A stretch of 64,000 nucleotides of DNA. Source: Viola odorata. Taxonomy: Eukaryota; Streptophyta; Magnoliopsida; Malpighiales; Violaceae. The stretch's first letter is position 1; each line of letters starts with the position of its first letter. Both the position numbers and the translations under genes were made by a program. The notes beneath the pieces were generated by a model, which worked only from the letters and a program-made list of their open reading frames with translations, did no database searches and was not told the DNA's origin. Of this stretch, positions 31,535 through 41,568 are shown piece by piece. The DNA is taken from positions 24,862,078-24,926,077 of the forward strand of contig OY829537.1 in assembly GCA_963691705.1 (NCBI GenBank), given 5' to 3'.

Positions 31535-33901
31535 TGATTGACTTGGGGTTCAGTAAGCTGAGTGCTACGGAAGTGGAGGATCTTGACCGGGTGGTATCTC
31601 TGGATGAGATTTGGGAAGCCGTTCAAAGTTATGGGGGTGACAAAGTTCCGGGTCCAGACGGTTGGTCGATGGGGTTCCTAAAGAAAGCGTGGGAGATTAT
31701 TGGCCATGATTTTAGTGACCTGGTGTTGCAATTTTTTCGCTCAGGAAAATTTCCTAGGGGAACCAACACCTCTTTCCTCGCTCTGATCCCGAAAGTCAAG
31801 GCGGTAAAGAGATTCTCAGAATTTCGACCAATCAGTCTGGTAAGTAGTTACTACAAAGTTATATCTAAAATTCTAGCGAATCGTCTGGCAAAAATAATAT
31901 CTTTGGTGGTTAGCTCATCTCAGTATGGATTTATAAAAGGAAGATATACGTTAGACTGTGTAATGGCAGCTAATGAAGTTGTCTATGCCCTGAAAAGGAA
32001 CAAACAGTCTGGGCTCCTATTCAAGTTAGATTTTGAAAAGGCTTACGACTCAGTTGAGTGGTCCTACCTGTTTGATATTTTACACCTAATGGGATTCAAT
32101 CAGAAATGGATTGGATGGATCCAGCAATGCCTTACCTCGGCTAGGGTATCGATTTTGATTAATGGATCCTCGTCTAAGGAATTTGGGTTAGGAAGAGGGT
32201 TACGATAAGGTTGCTCTATGTCCCCTTTTTTATTTAACATTGTGGTGGAAGGCCTCCACCTTTTGATTAACCGAGCTCATGATCGGGGGCTTCTTCGTGG
32301 GATTGGAGACGAAACGATGGACTGGAATGTCACGTACCTCCAATTTACAGATGACACATTGATTTTTGCAAATAACGACGAGAACGAGGTTCAAAATGTT
32401 AAAGGGATTCTGAGATGGTTCGACGTATTTTCAAGGTTGAAGGTCAACTACCACAAGAGTACCTTGGTAGGAATAAATATATACAGGCCTTTAGGAGAAG
32501 CATTGGCTCGCCGAGCAGGATGTAAGTGCGAGACGTTGCCATTTAAATATTTGGGATCGTCGGTGGGCATGAATCCGCGTAGGATGTCAAATTGGATGGG
32601 TCTACTAAGAAAGATGAGAGACAAGCTTGCTACGTGGAAGGGGTCACTGCTATCCATGGGGGCGGATTACGCTTATTAAAGCAGCGTTGGCTAGCCTTCC
32701 CATCTACAACATGTCGATATTTAAAATGCCGAGAGGGGTCACCAAGGAATGCGAGAAGATCATGCGAAACTTCTTGTGGAGTGGTGGGGATAGTAAGCGT
32801 GGCCTAGCCAAGGTAAAATGGGGTGTGGTGACTCGGCCAAAAGAGATGGGAGGTTTGGGGTTGGGAGACTTGTGCGTGAGAAATGACACAATGCTATTCA
32901 AGTGGATTTGGGGGGCCCTAAAAGGGGGGAATAAATTGTGGACAAAGATCATATATTCCCAATACAAATGCTCTAGTGTGGGGCATTTTTGGTTGCAGGT
33001 TCATGGTAATCTTTCTCCCATTTGGAAAGACATTTTGGATATGTGGGGGAGAGGGGGTGATAGGTTTTACCAATGGACAGATCACGTTCAACTCACCTTG
33101 GGAGATGGGAAGTCCTTCTTGTTTTGGTGGGACACTTGGGCTCTCCGAATACCTCTCGCATTACGATTTCCTAGACTGTATAACCTTTCGGGATCAAAGG
33201 AAGGAAAGGTAGCGGATTTTGGCGAATGGCAAGAAGGAGTATGGGCTTGGAAATGGAGTTGGCGCAGGGACTTGTTTGAGTGAGAAGTAGACAAAATGAA
33301 TGAGCTGTTGACACTGCTTCAAACCCCGAGGGAAAGTGGCGAGGGTGGGGCGGCCGATACCATAGCATGGACGCTTGAACCCTCGACGCAATTTACAGTC
33401 AGATCTCTCACAACTTCCATCGAGAAAATGACATTCAGGGGGCAGACGAATGACATCCTCAACTCGTGTTGGCGACGGCTAGTCCCTCACCGAGTCGAAT
33501 CCTTCATGTGGTTAGCGCTTCAGGATAGAATTGCGAGAAAGGAATTTCTAAGAAAGCGTGGCATCATCACGGAGCAAGGCAGCGCTTGTTCACTTTACTT
33601 AGGTGCAGAAGAATGTAATAGCCACTTGTTCTTGCACTGTCCAGCTGTTGGCCAGATATGGGACTATATTATGAGGTGGGCAGGAGTTGAATGGTGCAGA
33701 CCAAAGACAATCCAAGACCTATGGACGAGCTGGAGCGGGCTGATCTACTGGAGGAATAAACATGCCAAGTTGATGTGGCAGATGGTCATTTACGTCGTTG
33801 TGTGGCAGATCTGGATCCAACGTAACAACAAGGTATTCAGCAATGTTCACCCCTGTTCTTTACGTATGATGCAGGTGGTATTCGGATGTTGGCAATGCTA
33901 G
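31535..33901 (+). pseudogene. LINE ORF2: non-LTR reverse transcriptase
   Basis: RT blocks: KVPGPDGWSMGFLKKAW, FRPISLVSSYYKVISKILAN, SQYGFIKGRYTLDC, FKLDFEKAYDSVEW and SPFLFNIVVEGL. The active-site box reads FTDD where FADD is usual. The C-terminal region includes a zinc-finger-like RT-associated domain (CWRRLVPHRVESFMWLAL ... HLFLHCPAVGQIW). A TAA at 32206-32208, a frameshift near 32630-32680 and a TGA near 33280 inactivate it. The apurinic endonuclease domain and ORF1 are absent through 5' truncation. Confidence 0.85.
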
Positions 33902-34156
33902 CTTAAGAGTTGGGAGACCACCTTCCCATATTCTCATACGCAGGTGATCATTTCATCAACGTGGCTGGAATCGTGGAATCGACAGACGATCAGAAGCGAT
34001 GGTAGATAACATATAGTCTTGTCCTATACGTGAACCTGGATCTATGCTTTTCGTTTGCTCACTATTGTTCCTTTTGGATTTTCACTGATGCTAGCATTAG
34101 TATATCTGTCATGTCCCTCATGACCTTCTATCAATAAATCTCAGCTTATTTAAAAA
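31535..34156 (+). mobile_element. 5'-truncated L1-type LINE
   Basis: Contains ORF2 from RT to the C-terminal zinc-finger region, then a tail of the plant L1 type (AATAAATCTCAGCTTATTTAAAAAA). Flanks match as ATAAGCCACACA (31523-31534) and ATAAGCCAAAACA (34157-34169), a plausible imperfect target duplication. The endonuclease half is missing, as usual for truncated LINE insertions. Confidence 0.8.
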
Positions 34157-34335
34157 ATAAGCCAAAACATTAAAGAGTAGAACCACAACCATGGCTGACT
34201 GAAATTTGCAAAGCTGATTCAAAGTGAAACGTGCGTGAGATCAAGCTTAACCTCTTGCGATCAAAATTTGCCTCTTATTGGGAAAAAGAAGAAGCATGTT
34301 ATTGGCCATAGAATTTTGTTGAGGACAAACATCTG

Positions 34336-35006
34336 TGATAATCCAAATAAATAATGTATGGGCATTTTCGATATTCTCCTCGTCCAGCGAGGCTGATAGT
34401 GTCCCAAGTGTGGGACCCGGTCTAACACCGGTAGGTGACACGAAGCAATTAGGCGATCAAGCGCCAATGAGTTGGTTACCGGAGACCCGGTAACGTAAGG
34501 TAACATGTTCATTTTTACTTCTTTATTGTATGTACCGGGATTGTGTCGGAATACGGTAACTTTGCAGCCATTTTCCCAATAGACTTTAACCCGCATTACA
34601 TGTATGTGATATTTTTACCTCGAGCTACAAAAAATCTGCAACGCCGCCTGACATTATCTGATAGTCACATCAGTCAGATTCTACTCGAGTATCAACCAAC
34701 TTAATGAACCGACCCTTTAGGAGAGCTATAAATACCCTCTCATTTATTTCATTCTTCACGCACTAAACATAAAAAAAAGCAAACACCTGACCCTTGAGTA
34801 ATTGTTAAGTTCTCTAGCTTTACTCTCCACAGTCCATTAGCCCATCTCTATCGTCTGTTACCTTACCCGATAGCCTTATATTAACTTGATCATCGAAATT
34901 TTTATGCTGAAGACACCCTCCGATGTACCTGTAGGTGACAAGTACTAAGCAAAACAGTAATTGGAACACGTGGACATCAGATATTTTATCGTTTTATCGT
35001 TTATCG
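34336..35006 (+). repeat. Degenerate Tat-type solo LTR
   Basis: Starts TGATAATCC. It contains GAGCTATAAATACCCTCTC near 34724 and a U5 part with CTTGATCATCG and GAAGACACCCTCCGATG, which parallels the Tat2 LTR words CTTGACCGTCGG and CTCCCTCCGGC. It ends near TTTATCGTCA. Length (~670 bp) is close to the 641-bp Tat2 LTR. No target duplication was found. Confidence 0.55.
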
Positions 35007-35257
35007 TCATCCCATCTACAACTTTATCATCTTGTAGACCAACCAAGTAATTTATAAGGTTTTTTTTTATATAATCAAAGCGTTTATTGGCCAAGTAATT
35101 TATAAGTGAACCGAGTTGATTAGAACCTATCATTATTAAGAAAATCAAACCAACATTAGTATGAAAGAGCATAGGTATAGTATTTGATTTCATGGAACCG
35201 TAACTATTAGTATTTGATTTCACTCAAAGGGTTTAAGAAGTTTTGTTTTACGATAAA

Positions 35258-35560
35258 CGCAAGTAGTATTAGTTTTCCATGCTTTTTGTTCTTCACATGA
35301 GAAATAGGGTTCTCCTTCCAGTATTTTTTCTTGTATCATTAGTTTTTTTCCTAAACCTGTGTGCTGCTAATTAATGTTATTCTACAGGAAAAATAATTAA
35401 GGTTAACGTTGTTTTCTTTCTCGATCTAGGATAGTTAACGGTGTTAGATCAGTTTATTAGATGTAAAACGACGTAGTTTAATTTATTTTTAATCTCATCC
35501 GTTCATATAATTTTAAGGGTCTTGATTAACTCAATATGGCCTATCATGTTCTATTAAACA
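35258..35560 (-). repeat. Right arm of the ~300-bp inverted repeat
   Basis: Inverted partner of 31140-31437. Without the later insertions the two arms would be separated by only about half a kilobase, so the original unit was roughly 1.1 kb. Confidence 0.7.
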
Positions 35561-35644
35561 CCACGGAAGTCGGATTCCATTTAAAAGTGATTTATCATTC
35601 TTCATGAAATCAGAATTTATCAATCGAAAAAAACTAATGAGCTA

Positions 35645-35806
35645 GTAACTTCCAGTAAAACTTAGGTAGATCATGATTTACCTAAGTCATGATGTAGGAT
35701 GATGACACGTGTCCAAAAGTGTCAAGAATAGTGGTATTCTAGCACTATTTAGGGCACGTGTCATCATCCTAAATCATAATCTACCCAAATTTTTTCCAAT
35801 AACTTC
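35645..35806. repeat. Hairpin MITE-like element
   Basis: Complementary arms: GTAGGATGATGACACGTG on the left pairs with GGCACGTGTCATCATCC on the right, and GGTAGATCATGATTT pairs with AATCATAATCTACCC. The left arm has about 20 extra bases. The loop is about 45 bp. No transposase. Confidence 0.6.
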
Positions 35807-36141
35807 TCTTGTATTCTGTTTTGTGATTGATGTACATTTTATTGAGCTCACCTCATACAAATAATACTAGTTATAGTTGAGGGAATTTCATGGGATATAA
35901 AAAAAGAACTCTATTTTTCTTATACTATTATTCTTCTTTTCCTTTGCAAGTAAATGTGCGTCCATCACAAAACAGAGTATATGCGCACCCTTAAAATTAA
36001 AATCAAAAAATCAAACTCAAATTCATTTTAGCCAATGAGTAAATAACTCATTGATTCCTTATCAGCAGTAAAATACCGGTAAGATTTGAATTTGAGTCTA
36101 ACCTTCTCGTATGAAAAAAAAGAACGAATTTGTATGGGTAA

Positions 36142-36962
36142 TTAGTAATGAGGATATTCATCTCTTCTAGGAGAAATAGAATCAACATCTTGGCCAGCTC
36201 CTCCTTTCTTTTTGGAAAATAGCCATCCCAAAATAGGCCCAACTGTGTTTTTGATCTTTGTGTTTTTTTTCAAAGAAGGAAATGGTTTCTCTATCATTTC
36301 TTCCTTAGTGACAATAAGCTTGGTCAACGAAGGAGGGCTAGCAAATTTCACATTCCTCATCTTGTGAGAAGAAGAAGAAGTTGCATTCTCAATGAACTTG
36401 AGTTCTTCATGACTAATCTGATCAGGTTTTTGAAACATCATTTCTCTCCTTGACGATCCCTTCAATTCTTGCAACTCTTCCTTCGTCTGTTCTAGCTCTT
36501 CTCTCAGAGTTTTTATGCAATACGCCATGATACTGCTTTCTTCTCTCGCTTTCTCTAGCTTCTGCTTCGTTTCTTCAAGCTCAGCTGTCAATACCCCAAT
36601 TCTTGATCCAACCACCTGCCCCTTCTCACCTTCCCCTGCTGCCTGCATCTAATGAATTTATTTGCATCAAGTTGGCCCATTAAACGATCGAATATTCACA
36701 ACATGTAAATATAATTAGAGGTGATCAAAGCGTCAAAACACTCTCATTAGTGGTTTAAATTAGAAAAAAGAAGGGACAGTTGATGAGAGGAAATTAATTG
36801 TAAAACCTCTTTGAGCTTGTTGCCATAAATCTCCCCAGCTAAAACTCTCTCCCCAAACAACATGACTGCCTCTCTAACGGATTGGAATGGTGCTCGAGTA
36901 TCGATTTCGGCGCGCCCCATCACCACCAATCTGCCACCATCAGCGTTATCTCTACTGTCCAT
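36142..36962 (-). CDS. WEB-family protein (short), two exons
   Basis: Exon 1 is 36962-36807 and exon 2 is 36648-36142, joined across a 158-bp intron with donor AAAGAG/GTTTTAC and acceptor CATTAG/ATGCAG; about 220 residues. The ATG at 36962 ([10 protein letters not shown]) is the first true ATG, since the frame upstream opens only with [22 protein letters not shown] is the N-terminal signature of WEB/PMI2-like plant proteins. A coiled coil follows ([20 protein letters not shown] ... [13 protein letters not shown]) and the C-terminus is basic ([11 protein letters not shown]). The family is linked to chloroplast movement and cytoskeleton; this small member's role is unknown. The frame is intact, so it may be functional. 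Confidence 0.75.
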
Positions 36963-37056
36963 GCGTGACACTTGAGTGCTGGCTGGTCGATCTTGATGAT
37001 CAATATTTGTTTTGTGTGTGATGGTGTGTGACAAATTAAATTTAGAGCTGGATCCT

Positions 37057-37072
37057 TATAATATATATACTT
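37057..37072 (-). promoter_or_regulatory. TATA box of the WEB-family gene
   Basis: Minus strand GTATATATATTATAAGG, about 100 bp upstream of the chosen ATG. Position and quality fit a plant core promoter. Confidence 0.5.
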
Positions 37073-37099
37073 GTTTCGTAAAAATGAGGCTCTGTTGGT

Positions 37100-38029
37100 G
37101 TATAAAGATGGTGATGATGGTGATTGATTTTTTGCTTAATTTTTTTTTTCTCGAGACTATTCGGTCATCCAATCACTATATTGGTTGCTGATTATATTTT
37201 GGATTCGAACCAGGCAGGTTTGAAAGTCGATAAAGTTCTTTCTCATAAGTTTTAACACATGTATATTTAAAAATCGAATCTTAAACCTCTTAATTAAGCT
37301 GAAACTACTCCCTAATAGTTGATATGTGTAATTTTAACTTATGGGTATTTTTTGCTTAATTATTTGAAAGGAAGTTAAGTAATAAATTAAATTAATGATG
37401 AACACTTTAGTTAATTTCTTGGCGTCCACTTCACTGGAATTTTGTTAATTGAAGTTGACATGGGTGGTTGGACCATCCAATTCCATCACCATTCACTTCA
37501 CCCATTTCTGTCTTTGTTTCTTGGTTCGTTAGTTTTAATTATTATGTGAAAACCAGGCGCCTCCCTTGCAACACTGAACTGTCACTTCAAGTCCAACACG
37601 GGCTACAACCCGCCTTGTTCACCCGTTTCGTGCGTCCTCATTGTAAGGCATGTCGATCGTGGTCCTATGGGTCACGAGTTTGACCCGTTTGTTTATTTTT
37701 TTAATTAAAATGATGAAAAAATAGAAAAGATGAACTGGAATCTTTTATTAATGGTTAAAATGGTTGTTACAAATGAAATCTATGATTTTTAGCTTCCCTT
37801 AAATAGAAAGTGCTACATACATTTACATTTAATCAATACCTAAAACAAATGCGGAGGTAAAATATCGATTGGAAATTTTATTTAAAAAAAGTTGATAAGT
37901 ATCTTTTTAAGTTTCTTACTCAAATAAAAAGTTAATCAGATTGGTCCATAGGCTATTTGATAAATATCATGTTAAATTTATTCTTTTACTCCGCATAAAT
38001 GATGAAACTCACTCATCATATCCCACATA
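37100..38029. other. AT-rich intergenic sequence
   Basis: No gene or RNA recognised. The patch 37590-37690 is GC-richer (ACGGGCTACAACCCGCC; GGGTCACGAGTTTGACCCG) and may be an unrecognised transposon scrap. Confidence 0.3.
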
Positions 38030-38037
38030 ATTATAGT

Positions 38038-38562
38038 TAGTGACGGATCTACTAAGAGACAAGGTGGACTGCCGCCCACCCTGGCCCAATCCAATTTTTT
38101 TATTATTATATGTATATTCTTGTATAGATTTTTTTTAGGTACATTTTTATATATGTTTATAATTATTAATAATTGTTTGATTACTTTTGATGAAAAAGAT
38201 ATTTTTGATAGTGTAGAGAATGAGAGAATCATACAAGGATTTCAAAAAATGAAAACTCGTAGAGAACAATTATAAGAAGTACGTATATTGTATGAATTCT
38301 AATGTATAATTAATTTTTTTTCTATATTGTCTTCATATTGTATGAATTCTAATGTATAATTAATTTTTTTTCTATATTGTCTTCTTATTTATCTTTTTGT
38401 TAAGTTCATCTAAATATTTGTTATTTAGTGACGAATACTAATACTCTTAAGCATTTGTTCAATTTTTCGTTCAGCTCACTTGCTTTCCCTTTAAAATATT
38501 CCAAAAAAAAAATTTGGGGGGCAGCCCCCACCCCCTGAAAATAATTCCTGGATCTGTCCCTG
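38038..38562 (+). mobile_element. hAT-type MITE or deletion derivative (525 bp)
   Basis: Ends TAGTGACGGATCTA and, inverted, CAGGGACAGATCCA, like hAT termini, flanked by 8-bp duplications ATTATAGT (38030-38037 and 38563-38570), the size expected for hAT. Subterminal G/C-rich blocks (GCCGCCCACCC, GGGGGGCAGCCCCC) are common in such elements. A short frame at 38189-38275 (DIFDSVENERII, QKMKTRR) may be a transposase C-terminal remnant. Confidence 0.75.
38285..38384 (+). repeat. 50-bp tandem duplication inside the hAT element
   Basis: Two adjacent copies of a 50-bp unit starting ATATTGTATGAATTCTAATG appear identical by eye, so the duplication is recent. Confidence 0.85.
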
Positions 38563-38570
38563 ATTATAGT

Positions 38571-39440
38571 GATCGATCACATTATTAGTGTGGAATCCAC
38601 TATTTATGTAAAATACTCCCCAAATCAATAAATTAACATATCCAGAATAATATATAAACAGTTCCCAAATCAACTATTTTAGATGGATCAAGATTGAAAC
38701 TAGCTCTTTATATTGTTTTATTAAATGGAGGGTCTTAACTCACTTTGATTTCTTCTAGCTCAAATGGATCCATCCCATTTGTCTTTTTGTCAACCCTATA
38801 TATTTTAGCATAATACCTAGAAACTTTAACATGGAGTTATCTTTATTATCAACAAAATTCACTTAAATTATATTACATCGATTAATTTTTATCATTTCCC
38901 TATACTATTCTATCTATTTATTTTATATTAGATCGCAATCGTATGTACGCTATTAACTATTCGTGCGTAATGGATTTGATAAAAAAAACATCACCAATGA
39001 TTGGCTTTACAAGTTGATTCGTGGGATGATACTTACATGAACCATTCCTTAAAAAAATACACGTCAGTGTCGGGTTCATAGGTTGGTTAATGGGATGGTA
39101 CATCAACCCGTAAAATCATCCATGACAAATAACATAAGGCAGCACATAGTTCATGGAATGACACATCAACCCATGAACGTACTCATGAATGAAAAGCATA
39201 AGGTAGTTACTGTTCATGAGATGATTCATGGTGTTTACATGTGACGGTTTAATTTTTCATTTATTTAACTAGGTGACAAATAATAATGTACTATGAATAT
39301 TATATATTACAGATTAACATGTAATGAAACTATATTATATATTTTAGTTTTAAATGTATATAAAATTATAAATAGTATATATTTTAGTTTTAAATGTATA
39401 TAAAGTTGTTATTATAGTCTCTAATGTTTTGGTTTTTTTA
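38571..39440. other. AT-rich intergenic sequence with weak repeats
   Basis: No gene. About three degenerate CATGAA/TTCATGG words separated by roughly 75 bp occur at 39000-39240. A 40-bp duplication (ATTTTAGTTTTAAATGTATA twice) lies at 39341-39405. Confidence 0.35.
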
Positions 39441-39922
39441 AAGGTAAATTATGTAAAAATCGTATAATTTACAAAATGTTTCACTTAATATTTTGTAGTT
39501 TGAAAGGGTGCACTATAAACTTTATAATTTCCCGAAAGTTACAATCTTAACATTTTAAATACTTAAAATTTTTAAAATAATTAGTAAAAAGTTCCAAAAA
39601 AGTAATAATATTTGACAAAAAATGTAACTAGAACTTAATACAATGAGAAAATTTATTTTTTTAATTTAGTGGTTTGTAAATATTTTAAAAAAATATTCTC
39701 ATTTTTTTTTAAAATTGTTTTAGTGAAGTGAACTCTCCATATTTGTTATATTTTTCTTCAAATTTGCATAATTTTTTAAATTATTTTAAATTTTGTAACT
39801 ACTAAAAAAAGTTCAGATTGTACTTTTAAAGAAATATAAAGTATGTAAACTTTTAGACTATAAAAGGTTAAATTGAATATTTTATAAATTATACGATTTT
39901 TTTACGTAATTTTTTTTTTATG
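39441..39922. repeat. Long imperfect hairpin (fold-back/MITE-like)
   Basis: The left arm GTAAATTATGTAAAAATCG, ATAATTTACAAAATGTT is the inverted image of AAATTATACGATTTTTTTACG at the right. Similarity continues inward with gaps toward the centre, where TATTTTAAAAAAATATTC forms the turn. No target duplication is certain. Confidence 0.55.
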
Positions 39923-40162
39923 ATCCTTTTCTATTTTGAAACAGAACGTCATCTTTGCCCCTTTTCCGCATCGGAATCATCTCATGTCTATAATTCCTAA
40001 AGTAAATCAACCGACATCTACTACAAGTCATCAAAGTCAAACTACGGACGCCACCTGTTTGACCAAATTCCTCAACCCGATGTCGTTGCAAGAACTACTC
40101 TGATTACAGCCTACCCCACTGAAGGAGAAGAAGAAAAGCGACAGCAGCCGTAGTATTCTGCA

Positions 40163-40312
40163 ATGGTGAAGTCGAGAACTGGGTTTAGTAGAATGGTTTT
40201 GAATGTCTTAATGTCTGCTTATGATAAATATGCATTTTCATCTTCTGCCCTATCTTCATTCCTTGTGGGTGCCGCTAGGAGGTTGTTTGACGGAGATGAG
40301 CAGCAGAGTTAA
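40163..40312 (+). CDS. Small exon-like ORF at a transposon boundary, unknown
   Basis: An ATG at 40163 opens 49 codons (MVKSRTGFSRMVLNVLMSAY ... ARRLFDGDEQQS). It is preceded by a purine-rich, UTR-like stretch (GAAGGAGAAGAAGAAAAGCG). The composition looks like a real plant exon. The frame ends just as retrotransposon-like sequence (GTTAACGTGG..., matching the Tat3 3' region style) begins, so this may be exon 1 of a host gene cut by the transposon. No family is recognised. Confidence 0.35.
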   Translation: MVKSRTGFSRMVLNVLMSAYDKYAFSSSALSSFLVGAARRLFDGDEQQS

Positions 40313-40401
40313 CGTGGACAATTATAATCGCTACAGGACATAAATGAATTAAGTAACGAGGCTACAAGGCAAGTAACAGGCTAATGGGAAGTACAATAAC
40401 G

Positions 40402-40406
40402 GAATG
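40402..40406. repeat. Target-site duplication GAATG, left
   Basis: Exact match to 48629-48633. Confidence 0.9.
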
Positions 40407-41047
40407 TGATAATATATAAAACGATATGAGTCCTCGGGAACTGCTGTTGATGACGTTTCCTTCAGATTAGACCTTATTTGACCTGCAAAGTGCCGGAGGG
40501 AGTCTTCGGCGTAGACTCTCCGACGGTCAAGTTAGTAATCTATTTGTGTATAGTAACAATTCTGTAAATCAGTGTGCACCTCCCTTTCCTCTCCTTTCTC
40601 AAGGATATTTATAGGTATGACTACCTGACCGTTACAGATCATTTAATGCTATCCGTTCATCATTTATTCATCATCAATCTCCTTTATTTGCCCGCTTGGC
40701 CCTGCTTAATCATTGCGTAACGTTCGCATAATGATTGCGCAGTAACCGTTACGTATCATAAAGAAGGGTTTAATGGGTTTACCGGTATCATTCAGAAGTA
40801 CCGGTAATAGCCCTTGCGCTATTACCATAGTATCCCTCTTAATACCCGGTACCCTTTATACATCTACCGGTTATGCCATTTGTCTTTATTCCTGTTACCC
40901 TTCATAGGTAACGGTCTTCACACGTTTCTTGAGTACGGCTTTTAAATCACACATTTAGACGAATAATCCACACACGTGGCCGTCCTGGGCTAGTCAAGCC
41001 TATAACAAAAGACTAGAATGCCCTGGCGATTCTCTTATAAGTTATCA
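40407..41047 (-). repeat. Tat2 3' LTR
   Basis: 641 bp. Minus-strand TATA CCTATAAATATCC near 40608 and U5 words CTTGACCGTCGG and CCTCCGGCACTTTGCAGG. Confidence 0.92.
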
Positions 41048-41146
41048 GAAGCCCAAACGAAAATGAGCCTGAGTGTTTACCAAGGGCTTATTTTGCATAT
41101 CTCAGTATTACATCCCGTTATCATCGTTGTATTCCAGTAATTCCCA

Positions 41147-41260
41147 CACGTGTGCCTCGTGCGGGTTTAAAACGTCTCAAACATCCCGCCACAATCACAG
41201 AGTCAACAACAATGATGACCCCTGCAGTAGTCCTACGTGGCACACGTTTACCCATAAAAG
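41147..41260 (+). promoter_or_regulatory. Candidate promoter of antisense gene copy c
   Basis: Plus-strand CACGTG at 41147-41152, TACGTG at 41234-41239, and TATA-like CCCATAAAAGG at 41251-41261, about 310 bp before the ATG. The stretch 41400-41568 resembles a plant 5' UTR (pyrimidine-rich, with CACAG/GTACAC as a possible splice donor). Confidence 0.5.
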
Positions 41261-41568
41261 GTGGTCGTCTCATTAAAGGCTCGCGCCTTTTCTCCTTAAA
41301 ACGACAGTTCACTGACGCGCGTGTTCCTCACTCACACCTCTTCGATTTCCACCAAATCCTTTGAAGTGACACAACTCACGCCTGTTCCTTACAAATAACG
41401 ATTTGATTTCCTTCTTTCCTTCTTTTTTCACTTTTAAATTGCTCAAGGAACAACCCTAATCTCTTCTCTTGCTTCTCTCCCCACAAGTTTCATCGCCGCG
41501 CTGCTCCTTCGACCATCACAGGTACACAATCCTTCCTTTTCCCTATTTTCACACTCCACTTTTTATCC

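Noticed and set aside
31140..35560. Calling the inverted repeat a Mutator-like transposon
   Set aside because: No target duplication or transposase is seen, and the outer ends are unclear.
36963..37034. Longer N-terminus of the WEB-family protein
   Set aside because: The upstream frame starts with TTG; the first ATG is at 36962 and the family signature begins soon after.
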